Both the position numbers and the translations under genes were made by a program. This document shows, one piece after another, positions 27,094-36,299 of a stretch of 64,000 nt of DNA. Within the stretch, counting starts at the first letter, position 1; every line of letters starts with the position of its first letter. The DNA comes from Pseudomonas cannabina. GTDB taxonomy: Bacteria > Pseudomonadota > Gammaproteobacteria > Pseudomonadales > Pseudomonadaceae. The notes under the pieces are model-generated. The model did not search any database. It saw only the letters and a list, made by a program, of their open reading frames with translations, and was not told the DNA's origin. The stretch spans positions 5,753,981-5,817,980 of the forward strand of contig NZ_FNKU01000001.1 in assembly GCF_900100365.1 (NCBI RefSeq). The letters run 5' to 3'.

Positions 27094-28665
27094 TTAACCG
27101 ATAACTGCCCCAGCCTTACCCGCCTCCACGACGAAACGTTTGAGCGTCGACACACTGGCCGCGGGGTCCAGCACGTTCGAAACCGCCTGAAAACGGGTCA
27201 GCATTTGTTTTTCGCTCAGATCGACAGATACATAGCCACGCTGGCGGCTGTCGAAGAACTTTACGTGCGGATTGAGCCCGAGAATGCTGCTGAAGGCCTC
27301 AAACGGTGGTCCGCCGGATGTTACCGACGTGCCGACGAACTCCGTGGCGATGATGTCGGAGTCGGGGTTATTCGCATCGGCATGCAGGTCGGTGGTCCAG
27401 AACGAATGGATATCGCCACCCCAGAACACCGGGTTGCGGGTTTGATGGCGTTGCAGCGACCGCAACATGCGCTCGCGAGTGGTCATGTAGCCGTCCCAGC
27501 CATCGGTCCAGCGGCCCAGTTCCTGAGTTTTAAGATCGCGCTGTTTCAGCGGCGCGACCAGCAAATCCTGGGCAATGACATTCCACTGCCCCGGCGATTG
27601 AGCAAAGCTGCGATCCAGCCAGGCTTCCTGTTCCCAGCCAAGCATGGTGCGCTTAGGGTCGGCGAGGTCCGGACAATCGCTGCGCGCGACGTAGCCCCTG
27701 TGGCTGCCATTGGCCGGGACGCAGGCTTGTTCGGAGCGGTATTGCCGACCGTCCAGCACATGGAAGCGTGCCAGGCGGCCGTAATCCAGATGGCGGTAAA
27801 TGCGCATGTCCGGTCCTTTGGGCAGGCTGCTGGCCCGCAATGGCATGTGCTCGTAAAACGCCTGATAAGCGGCGGCTCTGCGGCGCAGAAAGCTTTCTAC
27901 CGAAACGCCCGGGTCTTGCGACCACTGCGCGGCATAGTCATTCTGCACTTCGTGATCGTCCCAGGTGACGATGCTCGGCGCGCAGGCATGCAGGGCTTGC
28001 AGGTCCGGGTCGGTCTTGTACTGCGCGTAGCGGTTGCGATAGCCAGCCAGGTCCATCGGGTCCGATGTGGCATGACGGCGTGGGAGCCGGGTATTGGCGG
28101 GAGAAACGTTCGCTTCATAGATGTAGTCACCGAGATAGAACACCAGGTCCGGTCGCTCCGCCGCCAAGTGTCGGTAAGCGCTGAAATACCCGGCTTCCCA
28201 ATGCGAACACGATACAAAGCCGAACCGCGCCGCGGCCATGGCATTTGTGGGTGGTGCCGTGCAGGCCTGACCCACCGGGCTTTGCGCGCCCAGGCTTTCG
28301 AACTGATACCAATAGGGGCGACCGGGCTGCAGACCGCTGACCTCAACGTGCACCGAATGCGCAAAACGTGACTGAGCGGTGGCCTGGCCAGAACGTACGA
28401 TGCGCGTCATGGCCGCATCGCTGGCGATTTTCCAGCGGACCTCGACGGGTTTGCTCAAGCCGCCATTGCCCGTCGGGGTGATCACCTGGGGAGCAAGGCG
28501 TGTCCAGATCACAAAACCATCAGGCAACGGATCGCCGGACGCCACGCCCAGCGTGAACGGATAATCGATACCCGCACTGCGGGCAAACGGGCTGAGGATC
28601 GACAGCAGCGTGGCCCCGGCCACGCCTGTAATGATGCGGCGACGGTCCGGATTGAAATCAGTCAT
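27094..28665 (-). CDS. phoD: Tat-exported PhoD-family alkaline phosphatase
   Basis: 523 residues. The N-terminus has a twin-arginine signal (DRRRIITGVAGATLLSIL, cleavage near FARSAG). It carries the PhoD domain with FGFVSCSHWEAGYF, LGDYIYEAN, TWDDHEVQNDY and, near the C-terminus, FWGGDIHSFW, which hold the metal ligands. PhoD enzymes cleave phosphate mono- and diesters in the periplasm or outside. Its start overlaps the stop of the GNAT gene by 4 bases. It lies opposite the exbD-tonB-receptor operon with PhoB-box-like repeats in the shared promoter region. Confidence 0.9.
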   Translation of the reverse strand: MTDFNPDRRRIITGVAGATLLSILSPFARSAGIDYPFTLGVASGDPLPDGFVIWTRLAPQVITPTGNGGLSKPVEVRWKIASDAAMTRIVRSGQATAQSRFAHSVHVEVSGLQPGRPYWYQFESLGAQSPVGQACTAPPTNAMAAARFGFVSCSHWEAGYFSAYRHLAAERPDLVFYLGDYIYEANVSPANTRLPRRHATSDPMDLAGYRNRYAQYKTDPDLQALHACAPSIVTWDDHEVQNDYAAQWSQDPGVSVESFLRRRAAAYQAFYEHMPLRASSLPKGPDMRIYRHLDYGRLARFHVLDGRQYRSEQACVPANGSHRGYVARSDCPDLADPKRTMLGWEQEAWLDRSFAQSPGQWNVIAQDLLVAPLKQRDLKTQELGRWTDGWDGYMTTRERMLRSLQRHQTRNPVFWGGDIHSFWTTDLHADANNPDSDIIATEFVGTSVTSGGPPFEAFSSILGLNPHVKFFDSRQRGYVSVDLSEKQMLTRFQAVSNVLDPAASVSTLKRFVVEAGKAGAVIG

Positions 28666-29225
28666 GACGCAGCCTCCGACGCTTCGTACTGGGTGCGCAG
28701 CAGCCCGAACAGCAACATGTCTTTGAAAACGCCGTTCTTCATGAATGCCTCTTTCATACAGCCCTCATACAACAACCCGCACTTCTCCAGCACCTTGGCG
28801 CTGGCCAGGTTGTCGCTGAAGCACTGACCTGCGATGCGGTTGAGGTTCATGTTATTGAAGCCATACGTCAGCAACCCGTGCACCGCTTCACTGGCGTATC
28901 CCTTGTTTCGGTAATCAGCACCGGTCCAGTACCCCAGATTGGCGCTGTGATGCGATGTCGCGAAGCGTAGCGAAATGACCCCTGTCAGCTCACTGGTTTC
29001 TTTTATGTGAACCCCGAGGCTCAAGGTTCTGCCGGCAGCAAAATGTCCGGGTATTTCAGCGATGAATGCCTGCGCATGCTCTCGTGTATAGGGGCTCGGG
29101 AGCGCAGCGGTCATGGTGGCAATCACAAGCTCGTCGGCCAGCCGCGACAGGGCTGATGCCTGTTCCGGCTGCAACGCGGCCAGCAAAAGGCGTGAGGTTC
29201 GGATACGGGGCAGCTCGGGACACAT
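28662..29225 (-). CDS. GNAT-family N-acetyltransferase, RimJ/RimL type
   Basis: 187 residues with the RimJ-like pattern IRTSRLLLAALQPEQ at the start, GYWTGADYRNKGYASEAVHGLLTYGF holding the acetyl-CoA loop, and LNRIAGQCFSDNLASAKVLEKCGLLYEG. The substrate is unknown. It is the first gene of a two-gene unit with phoD (stop/start overlap ATGA) and so should share phoD regulation, although its link to phosphate use is unclear. Confidence 0.85.
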   Translation of the reverse strand: MCPELPRIRTSRLLLAALQPEQASALSRLADELVIATMTAALPSPYTREHAQAFIAEIPGHFAAGRTLSLGVHIKETSELTGVISLRFATSHHSANLGYWTGADYRNKGYASEAVHGLLTYGFNNMNLNRIAGQCFSDNLASAKVLEKCGLLYEGCMKEAFMKNGVFKDMLLFGLLRTQYEASEAAS

Positions 29226-29339
29226 CGCAGGTCATCCATCGAGTTAAATGCTGAAACGCTGCCGCGTTGTGATGATGTTTGCGTGACAGGCGCAAGAAAC
29301 ATTTAAGTGCCACGTAATGTGCGAACAAACACCATGTAA

Positions 29340-29383
29340 CAGTCATGTATCGGTCTTGAAAAACTAACCGATCGGTCATGTTC
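29340..29383. promoter_or_regulatory. PhoB-box-like direct repeats in the phoD/exbD divergent region
   Basis: CAGTCAT-GTAT-CGGTCTT (29340-29357) matches the PhoB box CTGTCAT-N4-CTGTCAT at 6/7 and 5/7 positions. A further CGGTCAT starts at 29373, 33 bp from the first, so the repeats fall on an 11-bp register (29340, 29351, 29373). A perfect palindrome ACCGATCGGT (29367-29376) overlaps. It lies 43-86 bp before exbD. PhoB control is inferred, not shown. Confidence 0.5.
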
Positions 29384-29425
29384 GGTTGCTAGATTCTCGG
29401 CCTCTAACAAGAGGGAGAAGCGGGC

Positions 29426-29833
29426 ATGAGAACGTGGGATGAACCCAAAAAACGCAAGGCGCACATCGAACTGATCCCGATGATCGACGTGATGATGTTC
29501 CTGTTGGTGTTTTTCGTGCTGGTCAGCCTGAACGTGATTCCGGCGCTGGGTATGAAGACTCAGTTACCCAGTGCCAGCAGTTCTCAGCAGCTGAAGCCGC
29601 AGAACAAATCGATCCTGACCCTCGGGCTCAACGGCGAATTGCAGCTTGATGGCAAGGCGACCACCGTTGACGCTCTGGTGCCTGCCTTGAAGGCGCTGGA
29701 AAAACCTGACACCAAAACGACCATCATCGTGAACAGCGACAAGGGCGTCGAGGTAGCACGCCTGGTCGAAATCATGGACACGTTGCGTCTGGGTGGCTTC
29801 ACGTCCGTTTCCATTGCCACGCGTAAATCCTGA
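29426..29833 (+). CDS. exbD: ExbD-type biopolymer transport protein
   Basis: 135 residues with one N-terminal membrane helix carrying the key Asp (IELIPMIDVMMFLLVFFVLV, Asp at about residue 21) and a periplasmic C-terminal domain. With ExbB it forms the proton-driven motor for TonB. It is the first gene of exbD-tonB-receptor-exbB-pld; its stop overlaps the tonB start by one base. Confidence 0.92.
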   Translation: MRTWDEPKKRKAHIELIPMIDVMMFLLVFFVLVSLNVIPALGMKTQLPSASSSQQLKPQNKSILTLGLNGELQLDGKATTVDALVPALKALEKPDTKTTIIVNSDKGVEVARLVEIMDTLRLGGFTSVSIATRKS

Positions 29834-30600
29834 TGTATGCCTTGTTTCGCATGCGTCAGTGGCTGGGCGGCTTGCCTGCGCTGGTGGCGCTCATTGCAAT
29901 CGTGATCGGCGTGCAAACCCGGCCTCTGAAAATGGAGCCGGTCTACGATGAGTCCGCTGTGGAACTGGCTCTGGTCGAGCCCGAACCGCCTGCGCCTGAG
30001 CCTTTGGCGCAACCCGAGCCGCCTCCGGTACAACCTGAAGAGCCGCCACCTGCGCCGCCCGTCATCGAGAGCGAAGAAGCCGAGCCTGCGCCGCCACCGC
30101 CTCCCAAGCCGGTTCCCAAACCCAAGCCGCAACCTAAACCGGAGCCGAAACCCGAACCGCGCCCCAAACCTTTGCCCAAGCCGGCAGTGGCCAAGCCCGT
30201 CGAACCGGTTCAGGCCCCCAGCAAGCCGATAGCCAGCGCCCCGGTCTCGCCGCCGTCACCGCCTGCACCACCCGCGCCGCCGAAAGTGGACACTCAAGGT
30301 ATCGAGGGCGGCTACCTCAAAGGGCTGCGCAACGAGCTGGATGGCTACAAACAATACCCGACCGGACGTCAGGCATCGCTGGAGCGCCCGAGTGGCGAAG
30401 TGGTGGTGTGGTTGTTGGTCGATCGGCAGGGTCGCGTGCTGGATTCCGGTATTCAGACCCAGGCCTCCAGCATGCTGCTCAACCGGGCCGCTACCAACAG
30501 CCTGCGACGCATCAAGCAAGTCAAACCGTTTCCCGAACAAGCCTTCGGCGGGCGCAATGAACAGCGCTTTACCGCCACCTTCAACTACAGCGTGCAATAG
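29833..30600 (+). CDS. tonB: TonB energy transducer
   Basis: 255 residues: an N-terminal membrane anchor (residues 10-30), then a long periplasmic Pro-Lys/Pro-Glu repeat region (about 50-155, for example PKPVPKPKPQPKPEPKPEP). The C-terminal TonB domain spans about 165-255 (LERPSGEVVVWLLVDRQG, ending RFTATFNYSV). It couples the ExbBD motor to the outer-membrane receptor encoded next. This dedicated TonB is separate from the general one that Pseudomonas carries elsewhere. Confidence 0.93.
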   Translation: MYALFRMRQWLGGLPALVALIAIVIGVQTRPLKMEPVYDESAVELALVEPEPPAPEPLAQPEPPPVQPEEPPPAPPVIESEEAEPAPPPPPKPVPKPKPQPKPEPKPEPRPKPLPKPAVAKPVEPVQAPSKPIASAPVSPPSPPAPPAPPKVDTQGIEGGYLKGLRNELDGYKQYPTGRQASLERPSGEVVVWLLVDRQGRVLDSGIQTQASSMLLNRAATNSLRRIKQVKPFPEQAFGGRNEQRFTATFNYSVQ

Positions 30601-30620
30601 CACTGACAAGGAACAAAGTG

Positions 30621-32903
30621 ATGAAGCTTTCCAGGATTCACCTTGCGTTGGTCGCCGCTGGCATGAGCCACGGCATGGTCATGGCTGACCAGAGTGCGAG
30701 TGACGTCGGCACCATTGGCGTGCAGGGCAAAGCGACTGCCGGTGGCGGTTACATGGTGCAGGAGGAAAGCATCAAGGCGCGTTCCACCGTGACCAAGGAG
30801 GCGCTCGACAAACAGACCGCAACCGGCAACGCAATCGACAAGCTCAAGTACACCCCGGGCCTTAATATCTCCAGCGAAGACGCCACCGGTCTTTCGGGCT
30901 TTCGCTTCACCATGCGCGGGCTCAACTCCGATCAGGTCGGCATGTCGGTAGACGGCATGCCGATCAACGACTCCGGCAACTATGCGCTGTACTCCAACCT
31001 GCTGGGTGACCCGGAAAACATCGATCAGATATTCGTCACTCAAGGCTCTGCCGAAAGCGATGGCCCGCATATCGGTTCCAGCGGCGGCAACATCGGCATT
31101 GTGACCATTCGGCCCACCAAGGAAACCGGCGCGTTCGTCAAGCAAGTGGCGGGCAGCAACGGCACTTACAAGACCTTTGCACGCCTCAATACCGGCGAGA
31201 TCAACGGGCTGAGCAACTGGCTGTCGATGTCTCACACCGAAGGCCAGAAATGGCGCGGTGATGGGGCGGTGCGCGCTGACAAAGTGGAATGGAACAGCTT
31301 TTTCGACATGGGCTCGGGCAATACGGCCAACCTGATTCTCAAGTATCACGAACAGGACAACAACAGTTACAGCCAGCTTACCAAGAGCCAGTTCGAGCAG
31401 GGCGGGCGCAAGTTCGACCCTTATCCGTCGACGCCCGCGCTAGGCAGCAACGGCAATCTCTCCAGTTATTACGAGCTGGCGCAGAACCCCTTCCAGACCT
31501 TCACCGGTGTGCTCAATACTCAATTCAAACTGGCCGACAATCTGGCCCTTTCCGTCGTCCCGTATTACTTCTGGGGCAACGGCAGCGGTGTCAACAGCTC
31601 TTCTTACGCGCTTAATCGCGGCTCGAATCAGAATGGCGTATTCGACCTGAGCAACTTGCCGACAGCCGCTGCCTACAACGCTGACGGTTCATCGACCACT
31701 GGCGTTTATTACCGGCCTTCGCGCACCCAGACCTGGCGTCCGGGCATCACCACCAAACTGAACTGGGATGTCAACGACGAGCACAGCGTGCAAGTCGGCT
31801 ACTGGTATGAGCGTGCGCGCCAGTTGCAGACCCAGCCTTTCATCCGTCTGAAGAGCAACGGCAAGCCGCAAAGCATCTGGCCAGATTCCGATTACATGGT
31901 CGATGCCAACGGCAATGAGATCCAGGGTCGGGACCGCTATACCGTAACGCCAGCCCAGAAAGTCTGGGCTCAGGACACCTGGTATTTCGCCCCGGACTGG
32001 ACGCTGATTGGCGGCCTGGCTTACATGAATGTGAAGCGCGAAGGCACCAACCACGGCAGCCTGACCGAGCGCCCGGAAGAGCGTGACCAGACGTATAACA
32101 AGCTGCTGCCCAACGTAGGTCTCAAATACCAGCTGGATGAACGTGACCAACTGTTCTACAGCCTGTCACGCAATATGCGCGTGCCCCAGAACTACGTACT
32201 GTATGACCAGGGTGCCGGCTCTATCGACAGCAAACCGGAAACCAGCTGGAACCACGAACTGGGCTGGCGCTTTACCGATCAGGACATGACGCTGGCGGCC
32301 ACCCTGTTCTACATGAAGTTCAAGGATCGCCAGGTCTCATCCCGTGATATCAACGGTGACTTTGCCGACATCAACGCCGGTGCAGTGGACAACAGCGGTC
32401 TGGAACTGGAGTGGAGCGGCCTGCTGCCCAACCATTTCAACTACTACACCTCGTACACCTACACCCGCGCCAAACAGAAAGATGACCTGACGGTGTTCAA
32501 CAACGGCGCAGCCATCGAACTGCCGACCAGCGGCAAGCAGTTCGCCAACGTACCGAAGAACATGCTGGCGGCCAATATCGGTTACGACGACGGCAGTTAT
32601 TACGGCACGTTCGGCGGCAAGGTCACCAGCAAGCTCTATGGCGACCTGACCAACGATGAAAGCATTCCGGGACGTACCATCTTCAATCTGGGCGCAGGTA
32701 TCTATCTGCCGGTGGACAAGAAAATCGTCAAGGACGCCACCTTGCGCCTGAACGTCGACAACCTGTTCGACAAGGAATACCTGGACGGCGTGTACACCAC
32801 CAAAACCAATGCTGCCCGTTACAGCGGTTTCCGCGATGGCGACCCGGCCTACATCGTCGGCGTCGAGCGTACCGTCACGGTTTCTCTGGAAGCCAACTTC
32901 TAA
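30621..32903 (+). CDS. TonB-dependent outer-membrane receptor
   Basis: 760 residues from the ATG at 30621, with AAGGA 8 bases upstream. A signal peptide ends near MVMADQ. The plug domain follows (KLKYTPGLNISSEDATG, FRFTMRGLNSDQVGMSVDGMPINDS, GSSGGNIGIVTIRPT), then a 22-strand barrel ending in the outer-membrane signature with terminal Phe (TVTVSLEANF). The substrate is unknown. The neighbouring phospholipase D, PhoD and PhoB-like boxes suggest a phosphorus compound rather than a siderophore. Confidence 0.92.
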   Translation: MKLSRIHLALVAAGMSHGMVMADQSASDVGTIGVQGKATAGGGYMVQEESIKARSTVTKEALDKQTATGNAIDKLKYTPGLNISSEDATGLSGFRFTMRGLNSDQVGMSVDGMPINDSGNYALYSNLLGDPENIDQIFVTQGSAESDGPHIGSSGGNIGIVTIRPTKETGAFVKQVAGSNGTYKTFARLNTGEINGLSNWLSMSHTEGQKWRGDGAVRADKVEWNSFFDMGSGNTANLILKYHEQDNNSYSQLTKSQFEQGGRKFDPYPSTPALGSNGNLSSYYELAQNPFQTFTGVLNTQFKLADNLALSVVPYYFWGNGSGVNSSSYALNRGSNQNGVFDLSNLPTAAAYNADGSSTTGVYYRPSRTQTWRPGITTKLNWDVNDEHSVQVGYWYERARQLQTQPFIRLKSNGKPQSIWPDSDYMVDANGNEIQGRDRYTVTPAQKVWAQDTWYFAPDWTLIGGLAYMNVKREGTNHGSLTERPEERDQTYNKLLPNVGLKYQLDERDQLFYSLSRNMRVPQNYVLYDQGAGSIDSKPETSWNHELGWRFTDQDMTLAATLFYMKFKDRQVSSRDINGDFADINAGAVDNSGLELEWSGLLPNHFNYYTSYTYTRAKQKDDLTVFNNGAAIELPTSGKQFANVPKNMLAANIGYDDGSYYGTFGGKVTSKLYGDLTNDESIPGRTIFNLGAGIYLPVDKKIVKDATLRLNVDNLFDKEYLDGVYTTKTNAARYSGFRDGDPAYIVGVERTVTVSLEANF

Positions 32904-32929
32904 CCTTTCATTGACCAGAGGTCTGCGCC

Positions 32930-33580
32930 ATGGACATGAATCAGCTCCACGACATCACTTTTTATGTGATGTACGCCGCCATCGCGATTGCGATCTTCGT
33001 CGCGATTGAACGCGGCATCTACTTTGCCTACGTACGTCGCCAGTCGCGGGCGCTGCAAGCTGCGCTCAATGCTTCGGTACACAGTGAAAAAGACCTGCCG
33101 GAAACGCTGACACGCCGCACCAGCCTGCCGCTGGAAATGGTTCTGCCGGTACTGGCGCAGAAAAATGCTCACGGTTCACGCCGGGATCTGGATGACGTCA
33201 TTGAAACCCAGTACCTGAGCACTCGCGCGCCATTGTCCCGTAGCCTCTGGCTGATCGAGACCATCACCACGGCCGCGCCTTTGCTGGGATTACTGGGGAC
33301 GATCCTGGGCATCATCGATACCTTCAAAGCTCTGGCCAGCGCTGGTGTGTCCGATCCCGGGCAGATTTCTGCCGGTATCGGTACAGCGTTGTTCGCGACA
33401 GGTCTGGGTATCGCAATCGCGTTGTTCTGCGTGGTCTTTCACAACTACTTTCAAGACAGCCTCGAGCGCATCAACGATCAACTCAAGATCCTCCTGATCC
33501 GAGCTTCCAACGGGGCGCGGGTTCAGGACGAAATGTCGCATCCGGTCGCCATTCCCCAGCCCAACTTCCGGACGGCATGA
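32930..33580 (+). CDS. exbB: ExbB/TolQ-type proton channel protein
   Basis: 216 residues with three membrane helices: one near residues 10-28, and the pair ITTAAPLLGLLGTILGIIDTF and IGTALFATGLGIAIALFCVVF, which carry the conserved Thr and Gly-Pro elements of the MotA/TolQ/ExbB channel. It lies 26 bp after the receptor gene, separated from exbD by tonB and the receptor, an unusual gene order. Confidence 0.92.
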   Translation: MDMNQLHDITFYVMYAAIAIAIFVAIERGIYFAYVRRQSRALQAALNASVHSEKDLPETLTRRTSLPLEMVLPVLAQKNAHGSRRDLDDVIETQYLSTRAPLSRSLWLIETITTAAPLLGLLGTILGIIDTFKALASAGVSDPGQISAGIGTALFATGLGIAIALFCVVFHNYFQDSLERINDQLKILLIRASNGARVQDEMSHPVAIPQPNFRTA

Positions 33581-33643
33581 TCGACACGTCGGCGCAGGTC
33601 TTTGACGTGCGCCGTTTCTGCCTGTTTTGGCTATGAGACTGCC

Positions 33644-34897
33644 ATGCACTTCTCTATCCGGTTTCGCTCTATGTCCATGCGCTATCTCAGCCTGATTGCC
33701 GCGTTGCTGCTCGGCAGCCCGGTCGCACATGCGGATTTCGCCATTCCCGGTTTCGAACTGGTGCACACCGTCCCCGTCGGGACCGACCTGCACACCCCGG
33801 ACCTGCGGGCGCCCGGCGATGTCTGGCGCGAGCTAATCGGCGCGGCCCGCGAGCGTATTGATATCGAACAGTTCTACGTGGCAGATCAGCCAGGCTCGGT
33901 GATGGGCAAGGTGCTTGAAAGCCTCACTGCAGCGGGGCAGCGCGGGGTAAAAATACGCTTTCTGCTGGAAGAAAAGGGCCTGAAGCTTTCCGATCCAGAG
34001 ACCCTTGAACGCTTGCGGGCAATCCCCAACCTGACCTTGCGGGTGCTTCCATACGCCAGGCTAACCGGCAGCGGCATCATCCACGCCAAGTTTTTCGTTG
34101 TGGATGGCCGGCAGGCGTTCATAGGCAGTCAGAACTTCGACTGGCGTTCACTGGAACACATCCACGAAACCGGTTTGCGTATTGACGAGCCCACTGTCGT
34201 CCGCCAGACCCAGGCTGTGTTCGATCAGGACTGGCTTGCCCAGGCTGCCATCGCCGACGGCAAACCGGTGCCGGTGCCTGTTTCTGTGGCGCCTCCTGTC
34301 AGCGGCTCATCGCCCGGTGGCAATTATCTGGTCGCTAGCCCGCGGCGCTATAACCCATCGGGCGTGCGCGACTCCGAGACCGAACTGCCGCGTTTGCTGG
34401 CACAAGCCAAACGCGAGGTTCGTGTCCAGTTGCTGGACTACGCGCCCCTGTCCTATGGGCCTGATAAAACCCGGCCTTACTACGCGGTCATCGACAACGC
34501 CATCCGCAGCGCCGCCGCCCGTGGCGTCTCCATCAAGCTCATGGTTTCAGACTGGAACACCGGCATGCCTGAAGTCGCTTACCTGAAAAGTCTGGCCTTG
34601 GTGCCAAACGTGCAGGTGCGCATTGTTACATTGCCGATGGCTGCTCAAGGCTTCATCCCCTACGCACGCGTGATCCACAGCAAAACCATGGAAATTGATA
34701 ACCAGATCGCCTGGGTCGGTACCAGTAACTGGCTCGGCGGCTACCTCGACAACTCGCGCAATCTGGAAGTTGTGATGCACGACAGTAAGATGGCCACGCG
34801 CATTGGCCTGTTGCATGCACAACTCTGGGATGGGCCATATGCACAGCCCATCGACATCAATCGTGACTATCCGGAACCGCATCCGGGCCAGCCTTGA
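33644..34897 (+). CDS. Exported phospholipase D-family protein
   Basis: 417 residues with a cleavable signal peptide (RYLSLIAALLLGSPVAHA). Two complete HxKxxxxD motifs are present: HAKFFVVDGRQAFIGSQNFD and HSKTMEIDNQIAWVGTSNW. These are the paired active-site halves of a PLD phosphodiesterase acting outside the cytoplasm. The start may be the ATG at 33644 or at 33671. It is the last gene of the exbD-tonB-receptor-exbB unit (63 bp after exbB), suggesting that it releases a phosphorus-containing product the receptor imports. It could instead be a nuclease. Confidence 0.85.
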   Translation: MHFSIRFRSMSMRYLSLIAALLLGSPVAHADFAIPGFELVHTVPVGTDLHTPDLRAPGDVWRELIGAARERIDIEQFYVADQPGSVMGKVLESLTAAGQRGVKIRFLLEEKGLKLSDPETLERLRAIPNLTLRVLPYARLTGSGIIHAKFFVVDGRQAFIGSQNFDWRSLEHIHETGLRIDEPTVVRQTQAVFDQDWLAQAAIADGKPVPVPVSVAPPVSGSSPGGNYLVASPRRYNPSGVRDSETELPRLLAQAKREVRVQLLDYAPLSYGPDKTRPYYAVIDNAIRSAAARGVSIKLMVSDWNTGMPEVAYLKSLALVPNVQVRIVTLPMAAQGFIPYARVIHSKTMEIDNQIAWVGTSNWLGGYLDNSRNLEVVMHDSKMATRIGLLHAQLWDGPYAQPIDINRDYPEPHPGQP

Positions 34898-35024
34898 GGC
34901 TCATGGGCGAATAATGTGTCGGACAATCCAGGTCGTTACCTCTAGGCCCATACGCCAGCTTCAGCCACAATGACACACTTTACCCACCAGCCTGCTGCGG
35001 GCTGTAAACGGATTGGTGCTGCTG

Positions 35025-36212
35025 ATGACGTTCTCCTTCAAGCCATGGTCGCGGAGCCTGGCGCTCGCTTTGCCACTGGCCTTCTTGCTGACCGCGTGTG
35101 ACAAATCCGATAAACCGGCTGCGCCGCCAGCCACGCCGCATACCACTTACTCTCAAGCCACCTGGGACGCGCTGCCAGCGGTTTCGGATGCTGATTTGCA
35201 GGCCGGTTTCGCTGCATGGCGCAGCGCCTGTGTTCGCCTCAAGGCCGATGCCGTGTGGGGGCCGACGTGTGCGGCAGCGGCAAGTCTTGCGGCTGCGCCG
35301 GACGCGGCGCAGATCCGTACATTTCTGCAGGAGCAGTTGCAGGTCTACAGCCTGCGCGCCGACAGCGGCAGCACCGATGGCCTGATCACCGGCTATTACG
35401 AGCCGGTCTATCCCGGCAGCCTGACCCAGACAGCGACCGCCAATGTGCCGGTGTATGGCATTCCGGATGATCTGATCGTGGTCAATCTGGACAGCATTTA
35501 CCCGGAGCTCAAGGGCAAGCGCCTGCGCGGTCGGCTTGAGGGGCGAGTGCTCAAACCTTATGACGACGCTGCGACGATCAATGCAAAGGGCCTGAATGCG
35601 CCGGTCATTGCCTGGCTGACCGACCCGATGGATCTGCAGTTCTTGCAGATTCAGGGCTCCGGGCGGGTCAGCCTGGAAGACGGCTCGCAACTGCGTCTGG
35701 GCTACGCCGATCAGAACGGTCGTCCGTATCGCGCTATTGGTCGCTGGCTGGTGGAGCAGGGCGAGTTGAAGAAGGAAGACGTGACCATGGGCAGCATCGC
35801 TGCGTGGGCCAAGGCGCATCCGGAGCGGATCAACGAACTGTTGGCCAGTAACCCGAGTTACGTGTTTTTCGGCCGTAACCCTGACAGCAACGAAGGTCCG
35901 CGTGGCTCGCTCAACGTGCCACTGACGCCGGGTTACAGCGTGGCCATCGATCGCAAGGTGATTCCGCTGGGCAGTCTGCTCTGGCTGTCCACCACACGAC
36001 CGGACGGCAGCAGCGTGGTTCGCCCGGTCGCCGCGCAAGACACCGGCGGTGCCATTGCCGGTGAAGTACGCGCCGACCTGTTCTGGGGCACAGGTGAAGA
36101 AGCCGGCAAGCTGGCGGGTGACATGAAGCAGAAGGGCAACATCTGGTTGTTGTGGCCCAAGGGCGTGGCATTGCCTCAGGCGGATGTCGCTCAGACGCCA
36201 GCGAGTCAGTGA
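35025..36212 (+). CDS. mltA: Membrane-bound lytic murein transglycosylase A
   Basis: 395-residue lipoprotein that cleaves peptidoglycan glycan strands to anhydromuropeptides at the outer membrane. The lipobox is LLTAC (Cys about residue 25). The MltA domain includes GLITGYYEPVYPGS and DLQFLQIQGSGRV. The 3D domain near the end holds the catalytic Asp (RPVAAQDTGGAIAGEVRADLFWGTGEEAG). The ATG at 35025 was chosen. A hairpin terminator follows at 36235-36277. Confidence 0.94.
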   Translation: MTFSFKPWSRSLALALPLAFLLTACDKSDKPAAPPATPHTTYSQATWDALPAVSDADLQAGFAAWRSACVRLKADAVWGPTCAAAASLAAAPDAAQIRTFLQEQLQVYSLRADSGSTDGLITGYYEPVYPGSLTQTATANVPVYGIPDDLIVVNLDSIYPELKGKRLRGRLEGRVLKPYDDAATINAKGLNAPVIAWLTDPMDLQFLQIQGSGRVSLEDGSQLRLGYADQNGRPYRAIGRWLVEQGELKKEDVTMGSIAAWAKAHPERINELLASNPSYVFFGRNPDSNEGPRGSLNVPLTPGYSVAIDRKVIPLGSLLWLSTTRPDGSSVVRPVAAQDTGGAIAGEVRADLFWGTGEEAGKLAGDMKQKGNIWLLWPKGVALPQADVAQTPASQ

Positions 36213-36234
36213 TCAACAGCCGGGGTTTTTAAGC

Positions 36235-36277
36235 GGGAAGCTCTATGGCGTATTCGTGCCAGACATAGAGCTTTCCC
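36235..36277. terminator. Terminator hairpin after mltA
   Basis: The arms GGGAAGCTCTATG (36235-36247) and CATAGAGCTTTCCC (36264-36277) pair over about 13 bp, between mltA and the convergent toxin gene. Confidence 0.7.
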
Positions 36278-36299
36278 TTCTGCCCGCTGTGCAAGCCGC

